DNA of 64,000 nt from Clostridiales bacterium (GTDB taxonomy: Bacteria; Bacillota_A; Clostridia; Oscillospirales; Oscillospiraceae), in contig JAAVHY010000011.1 of NCBI GenBank assembly GCA_014799485.1, positions 1 to 64,000 on the forward strand, given 5' to 3'. The position numbers were made by a program, and so were the translations under genes. Shown here in pieces: positions 60,104 to 64,000 of the stretch; the first letter of the stretch is position 1; each line of letters starts with the position of its first letter. The notes beneath the pieces were generated by a model. The model saw only the letters and a list, made by a program, of their open reading frames with translations, was not told the DNA's origin and did not search any database.

Positions 60104-61435
60104 ATGAACCTGATTCTCCTCTCCGGCGGCAGCGGCAAGCGCCTCTGGCCGCTATCCAACGACATCCGTTCCAAGCAATTCCTGAAGATTTTGAGAAGCC
60201 CAAGCGGAGAATATGAGTCCATGGTTCAGCGGGTCTGCCGCCAGATAAAAACCGCTATTCCGGATGCGGAAATCACCATTACCCCGGGTAAACGCCAGGT
60301 GAGCAGCATCTTAAACCAGATAGGGGATAAAGTTTCCATTTGTGTAGAGCCTGCCCGCCGTGATACGTTTCCGGCCATTGCTCTTGCATCGGCCTTCCTC
60401 GCCAGCGAAAAGGGGGTGGACCCTGCTGAGCCGGTGGTGGTCTGTCCTGTGGACCCCTACACGGACGACGGTTATTTCAAGGCCCTGGGGGAGTTAGCAA
60501 AAGCGGCGGGGAAGGGCGAGAGCAACCTCTACCTTCTGGGGGTAAAGCCTACATATCCTTCTGAAAAATACGGCTATATCATGCCGGGAGCACCTCAAGG
60601 CGGGGGTTGCTATTCAGTGAACGCCTTTAAGGAAAAGCCCACTGCAGAAAAAGCAAAGGACTATATCAAACAGGGAGCCCTTTGGAACTGCGGAGCTTTC
60701 GCCTTCCGCTTGGACTATCTCTTGGATATTGTCCGCCGACAGATTTCATTTGAGACTTATTGGGACGTCTACCGCCAATACGAGAAGTTGGAAAAAATCA
60801 GCTTTGATTATGCGGTGGTGGAAAAAGAACCTCACATTTCCTGCATGGAGTACAGCGGCGATTGGAAAGACATCGGCACATGGAACACAATGGTCGAGGA
60901 GATGGCGGAACCAACAGTCGGGAACGTGATCCCAAACGACACCTGCGAAAATACCGCTGTGATCAATGAATTGAGTATCCCTGTACTCTGCATGGGGATG
61001 AAAGATGCAATTGTAGCGGTCAGCGGGGACGGTATCCTTGTGAGCAGTAAGGCGGAAAGCTCCAATATCAAGCCGCTTGTGGACAAGCTGAACCAACAGG
61101 TCCGATATGCGGAAAAGTCCTGGGGCAGCTTTACGGTGCTGGATGTCCAGGAACACTGCATGACGATCAAGATTTTTCTGCGCCCAGGCCAGCGGCTGAC
61201 TTACCATCGCCACGAGCATCGGGACGAGGTCTGGACAGTGATATCTGGCAGGGGCTATACCATCGTGGACGGGATGGAGGAGTCCATCAAGCCCGGCGAC
61301 GTGATCGCCATGGCGGCAGGCTGTAAGCATACGGTCCGGGCCGAAACGGAGCTGCAGTTGATCGAAGTCCAGGTAGGGGAAGAAATCAATGCGGCAGACA
61401 AAGAAAAATTTGACCTTGCGGAAGAACTGAGATAA
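60104..61435 (+). CDS. manC: Mannose-1-phosphate guanylyltransferase with type II phosphomannose isomerase cupin
   Basis: The 443-residue protein has the nucleotidyltransferase start LILLSGGSGKRLWPLSND, the sugar-phosphate region (VEPARRDTFPAIALAS, FKEKP, NCGAFAFRLDYLLD) and a C-terminal cupin with RLTYHRHEHRDEVWTVISG, the type II isomerase metal site. It makes GDP-mannose for Gmd. An in-frame GTG at 60092 is possible, but ATG 60104 gives the family start; the ribosome binding site is weak. The 150-base gap after fcl shows no terminator. Confidence 0.93.
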   Translation: MNLILLSGGSGKRLWPLSNDIRSKQFLKILRSPSGEYESMVQRVCRQIKTAIPDAEITITPGKRQVSSILNQIGDKVSICVEPARRDTFPAIALASAFLASEKGVDPAEPVVVCPVDPYTDDGYFKALGELAKAAGKGESNLYLLGVKPTYPSEKYGYIMPGAPQGGGCYSVNAFKEKPTAEKAKDYIKQGALWNCGAFAFRLDYLLDIVRRQISFETYWDVYRQYEKLEKISFDYAVVEKEPHISCMEYSGDWKDIGTWNTMVEEMAEPTVGNVIPNDTCENTAVINELSIPVLCMGMKDAIVAVSGDGILVSSKAESSNIKPLVDKLNQQVRYAEKSWGSFTVLDVQEHCMTIKIFLRPGQRLTYHRHEHRDEVWTVISGRGYTIVDGMEESIKPGDVIAMAAGCKHTVRAETELQLIEVQVGEEINAADKEKFDLAEELR

Positions 61436-61455
61436 CAATATTCGGGGTAGGGGAA

Positions 61456-62421
61456 ATGAATCTGGGACCGTTTGTTCTTGAGCCTGCCGTTAAGGATTAT
61501 ATCTGGGGCGGCACAAGGTTGAAAACAGAATACGGGAAAAAAACCGATTTGGATGTTGTAGCGGAAAGCTGGGAATGCTCCATCCACCCGGATGGGTATA
61601 GCCGCATTGCTACTGGTCCCTGGAAAGGGAGAACCCTGGCGGAGTTCCTGGAAGCGCATCCGGAAGCGATGGGGATCCACGGGCAGAGGTATAAAAATCT
61701 GCCGGTCCTCGTCAAGCTGATCGATGCGAAAGAAGACCTTTCTGTCCAAGTCCATCCCAACAGTGCCTACGCCTTGGAACATGAGGGCCAGTCCGGCAAA
61801 ACCGAACTGTGGTATATTCTGAAGGCTGATCCAGGCGCAACCCTGATCTACGGTTTTGCCCACGATGTAACGCCAGAATTGGTGCGGAGATCAGCACAAA
61901 ACGGGACTATTTTGGAGCATTTGCAACGGGTTCCAGTTTGCGAGGGGGATGTGTTTTTCATTGAGCCGGGAACCGTTCATGCTATAGGCGGCGGAATACT
62001 GTTAGCGGAGATACAGGAGAATTCCAATGTAACATATAGGATCTATGACTATAGCCGCCGGGATAAGGAAGGGAAGCTGCGGGAGCTTCATCTGGAAAAG
62101 GCTCTGGAAGTGATGGACTTTAAGGCGGCGAAGGTTCCCAGAAGCCCGCAGAGGATGATTCGATACACACCAGGGATGGCTCGGGAACTGGTGGGTAGAT
62201 GTCAAAGCTTTCAAGTAGAGCGAATTGCGATTAATGGGGAATGCTCCTTAAGAAGCAGTGCAGATTCCCTCCAAATATATGTGGTGATAGAGGGCGAAAG
62301 CAGGATAGGACGCGCAGATTGCGCTCATACAATAAAGGCGGGGGAAACGATACTTATAGCGGCAAATAGGGGTGAAGGTAAGATATATGGAAGGGCTTCT
62401 TTGATTCGTGTCGATATCTGA
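61456..62421 (+). CDS. manA: Class I mannose-6-phosphate isomerase
   Basis: The 321-residue cupin isomerase interconverts fructose 6-phosphate and mannose 6-phosphate. Zinc-site segments are LSVQVHPNSAYA, GKTELWYILKA and PGTVHAIGGGILLAEIQENS, followed by TYRIYDYSRRDKEGKLRELH. It lies 20 bases after manC and completes the path from fructose 6-phosphate to GDP-fucose. manC also carries an isomerase-like cupin, so the step may be doubly encoded. Confidence 0.94.
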   Translation: MNLGPFVLEPAVKDYIWGGTRLKTEYGKKTDLDVVAESWECSIHPDGYSRIATGPWKGRTLAEFLEAHPEAMGIHGQRYKNLPVLVKLIDAKEDLSVQVHPNSAYALEHEGQSGKTELWYILKADPGATLIYGFAHDVTPELVRRSAQNGTILEHLQRVPVCEGDVFFIEPGTVHAIGGGILLAEIQENSNVTYRIYDYSRRDKEGKLRELHLEKALEVMDFKAAKVPRSPQRMIRYTPGMARELVGRCQSFQVERIAINGECSLRSSADSLQIYVVIEGESRIGRADCAHTIKAGETILIAANRGEGKIYGRASLIRVDI

Positions 62422-62549
62422 AGATTGTATTCAGGACATGTGGAATTTTCAAAAGCAGTAAACCTTGACGGAGGAAAACTGCCTCAGGGACTTTGGTATT
62501 TGGACTTTTCTCCAATGTTTTGAAGGCAAAAAGCGAGGGGCAAAGGTTC

Positions 62550-62578
62550 TTGCATTTGCATAGGTGCTATGCTATAAT
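62550..62578 (+). promoter_or_regulatory. Promoter of the exopolysaccharide (Wzz/BY-kinase) operon
   Basis: TTGCAT (62550-62555), 17 bases, TATAAT (62573-62578). It starts a leader of about 135 bases before the first gene. Confidence 0.75.
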
Positions 62579-62639
62579 TCTAATGGGTATCGTCGCATAC
62601 GGTCAATGCGCTTTCTGCAAAGCCATAATATGATGCAGC

Positions 62640-62680
62640 AACGCCCCGCGGGGCGTTGTTCGTGCCGGAACGGCACGAAC
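62640..62680 (+). other. Tandem hairpins in the exopolysaccharide leader
   Basis: AACGCCCCGCGGGGCGTT (62640-62657) is a perfect 18-base palindrome. It is followed without a gap by GTTCGTGCC-ggaac-GGCACGAAC (62658-62680). No T-run follows closely (AATCAACTTTTC). It lies between promoter and first gene, so a role in transcript control is plausible. The gap 62422-62549 holds no gene I can support. Confidence 0.7.
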
Positions 62681-62719
62681 AATCAACTTTTCTGTTTGAA
62701 AACAAATAGGAGATTGAGG

Positions 62720-63478
62720 ATGGAGAAACAGAACAACGAGGAATACATAGAGATCGATTTGATGCGCTTGGTGAAGGCGTTATGGCGGCATGTGGTGGTC
62801 ATTGGGCTGGCGATGATCCTGGGCGGCGGCACAGGGCTTTGCTTGGCCCGCTACGTGGTGCCGGCCAAATACCAGGCCAGCGCGCTGCTGTATGTAAATA
62901 ACAGCTCCTTTTCGGTTGGGAGCACATCAATCAGCCTGTCGGATCTGGATGCCTCCCAGACGCTGGTGGACACCTATATCGCCATTCTGGAAACCCGCCT
63001 GACCTTGAACGACGTGATTGACCGCGCGGGGTTGGACTACAGCTTCGAAGAACTGAGGGAAATGATCGATGCAAAGGCGGTAAACGGCACGGAGATTTTC
63101 GAAGTCACCGTCACCAGCGAAAACCCGGAAGAGACGGAGCGGATCGCCAACACCATTGTGGAGGTGCTGCCCGACAAGATCGCGCAGATCGTGGACGGCT
63201 CGTCGGCGCGGACGGTGGATCTGGCGGTGGTGCCGGAGAGGCGGCACAGCCCGAGTTACACTAAATTCACCATGATAGGTGCAATGGTGGGGCTGCTGTT
63301 CAGCGCCGGTATTGTGGTGATCCGTGAGCTGCTGGACGACCAGATCCGCGGCGAGGAAGAGCTGCTGCAGGGCTATGGCTTGCCTGTGCTGGCTGTCATC
63401 CCTGATTTGCTGACGACGCAGACAGGGAAGGGCTATGGTTCATACTACGCCGCGGCGGAGAGGAAGGACAAAGCATGA
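62720..63478 (+). CDS. Wzz/YveK-family polysaccharide chain-length and kinase-activator protein
   Basis: The 252-residue protein has the Wzz layout: a short cytoplasmic start (EEYIEIDLMRLVKALWRHVV), membrane segment 1 (about 22-43), an extracellular domain of about 140 residues, and segment 2 (about 192-212: FTMIGAMVGLLFSAGIVVIR). A Gly/Tyr-containing tail (GKGYGSYYAAAERKDKA) follows. It controls polymer length and activates the BY-kinase encoded next. ATG 62720 follows AGGAGATTGAGG; the frame opens earlier, in the hairpin leader. Its TGA overlaps the next ATG. Confidence 0.93.
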   Translation: MEKQNNEEYIEIDLMRLVKALWRHVVVIGLAMILGGGTGLCLARYVVPAKYQASALLYVNNSSFSVGSTSISLSDLDASQTLVDTYIAILETRLTLNDVIDRAGLDYSFEELREMIDAKAVNGTEIFEVTVTSENPEETERIANTIVEVLPDKIAQIVDGSSARTVDLAVVPERRHSPSYTKFTMIGAMVGLLFSAGIVVIRELLDDQIRGEEELLQGYGLPVLAVIPDLLTTQTGKGYGSYYAAAERKDKA

Positions 63479-64000
63479 GCAAGCAGACCGATGGGAAACG
63501 TCCGCTCCGCCTGGAGGATGAGAAAAAGACCTTCGGAGAGGGCCTGAGCTTCGCGGCCGCGGAGGCGTACCGTTTGCTGCGCACCAATGTATTGTTTGCC
63601 CTGCCGTTCGCCTCCTTATCCGAGGGACAAACCTGCCGCGTGATCGGGATCACCAGCTCGCTGAGCGGGGAGGGCAAGAGTACTACGGCGCTGAACATGG
63701 CCTGTGTGCTGGCGGAATCCGGACGCAAGATCCTGCTGGTGGAGGCGGATATGCGTCTGCCCACGATCTCGAAGCGGCTGGGGCTGGAGAAAAAAGAGGG
63801 CCTGTCCAACCTGCTGGCTGGGCTGTGCGAGGCGGAGAAGGTGCTGCAGCCCTCCGGACTGCAGGAACAGCTGTGGATAGTGGGATCGGGGGAGACGCCG
63901 CCCAACCCGTCGGAGCTGCTGGGCTCAGGGCGGATGCGGGACGCGATCAACCGCTATGCCGCTGAGTTTGACTTCATTATCTTGGACCTGCCGCCGGTGA
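63475..64000 (+). CDS. CpsD/CapB-family bacterial tyrosine kinase (3' end outside window)
   Basis: About 175 residues are visible. The N-terminal EAYRLLRTNVLFALP is typical of BY-kinases; Walker A is ITSSLSGEGKSTTALNMA; Walker A' is LLVEADMRLPTISKRL, where the first acidic residue is Glu instead of the usual Asp; Walker B is FIILDLPPV at the window edge. The Tyr cluster at the C-terminus is not seen. With the Wzz protein it coordinates exopolysaccharide export. ATGA overlap with wzz. Confidence 0.94.
   Translation, partial: MSKQTDGKRPLRLEDEKKTFGEGLSFAAAEAYRLLRTNVLFALPFASLSEGQTCRVIGITSSLSGEGKSTTALNMACVLAESGRKILLVEADMRLPTISKRLGLEKKEGLSNLLAGLCEAEKVLQPSGLQEQLWIVGSGETPPNPSELLGSGRMRDAINRYAAEFDFIILDLPPV

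Noticed and set aside
62434..62523. Short frame ending VNLDGGKLPQGLWYLDFSPMF after manA
   Set aside because: It looks like the tail of a protein, but there is no start or ribosome binding site and no family I recognise; perhaps a gene remnant, not enough to annotate.
1..64000. CRISPR arrays, rRNA, tRNA, insertion sequences, integrases
   Set aside because: No regularly spaced repeats, no cloverleaf-like or rRNA sequences and no transposase or integrase motifs were seen on either strand. Short tRNA-like folds could have been missed by eye.

Overview
The window is 64 kb of high-GC (roughly 60-65% by eye) DNA from a Gram-positive, spore-forming anaerobe. The yabP-yabQ-divIC-yabR cluster, a long-form HPF, a T-box upstream of leuA, AGGAGG ribosome binding sites and TTGACA-17-TATAAT promoters point to Clostridia. 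The gene style resembles gut Oscillospiraceae such as Flavonifractor, Lawsonibacter or Intestinimonas; that placement is from memory of such genomes, not a search.

Layout: 1-3417 holds the end of recG and an EF-G/TetM-like GTPase fused to a YacP/Rae1-type NYN nuclease domain. 3654-6600 is amino-sugar use (RpiR regulator, nagB, nagA). 6601-17158 carries a DUF4830 protein, RsuA, a CdaR-like regulator, the division/peptidoglycan set ftsE-ftsX-M23 hydrolase-S41 protease, DegV and a surface glycosidase. 17154-22625 on the minus strand has prfC, an orphan fumarase alpha subunit, an amidohydrolase and the yab/divIC sporulation-division cluster. 22692-26044 has an AI-2E-type transporter and the aromatic operon aroF-tyrA, preceded by a tyrosine-rich leader peptide and an attenuator. 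26092-39158 has a holin-amidase pair, hpf, TauE/MarR, T-box-leuA, a GNAT, proC, yebC, MATE, SprT, glgP and an AIM24-like gene.

Accessory part: 39159-42938 has a Cu/Zn superoxide dismutase family gene and a hybrid histidine kinase. 43074-51176 is one minus-strand operon: tripartite tricarboxylate transporter (its binding-protein gene is broken), cytoplasmic cysteine-type sulfatase, GntR/AraR-like regulator, anaerobic sulfatase maturase and aldo/keto reductase. It faces a divergent Gfo/Idh oxidoreductase across a shared control region. This reads as a system to import a sulfated organic acid or sugar, desulfate it inside the cell and oxidise or reduce the product. A surface GH5 follows.

54444-56637 is a graveyard. 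Fragments of all three xanthine-dehydrogenase subunits are spliced together by deletions, with a broken molybdenum-cofactor nucleotidyltransferase gene and a collapsed xanthine permease beside them. From 56926 the DNA becomes more AT-rich and encodes GDP-fucose synthesis (manA, manC, gmd, fcl) with a GT11 fucosyltransferase. After a leader with tandem hairpins, the window ends in Wzz/BY-kinase genes that open an exopolysaccharide cluster.

The best candidates for new biology are the Tyr leader/attenuator, the GTPase-NYN fusion and the sulfatase/TTT operon.
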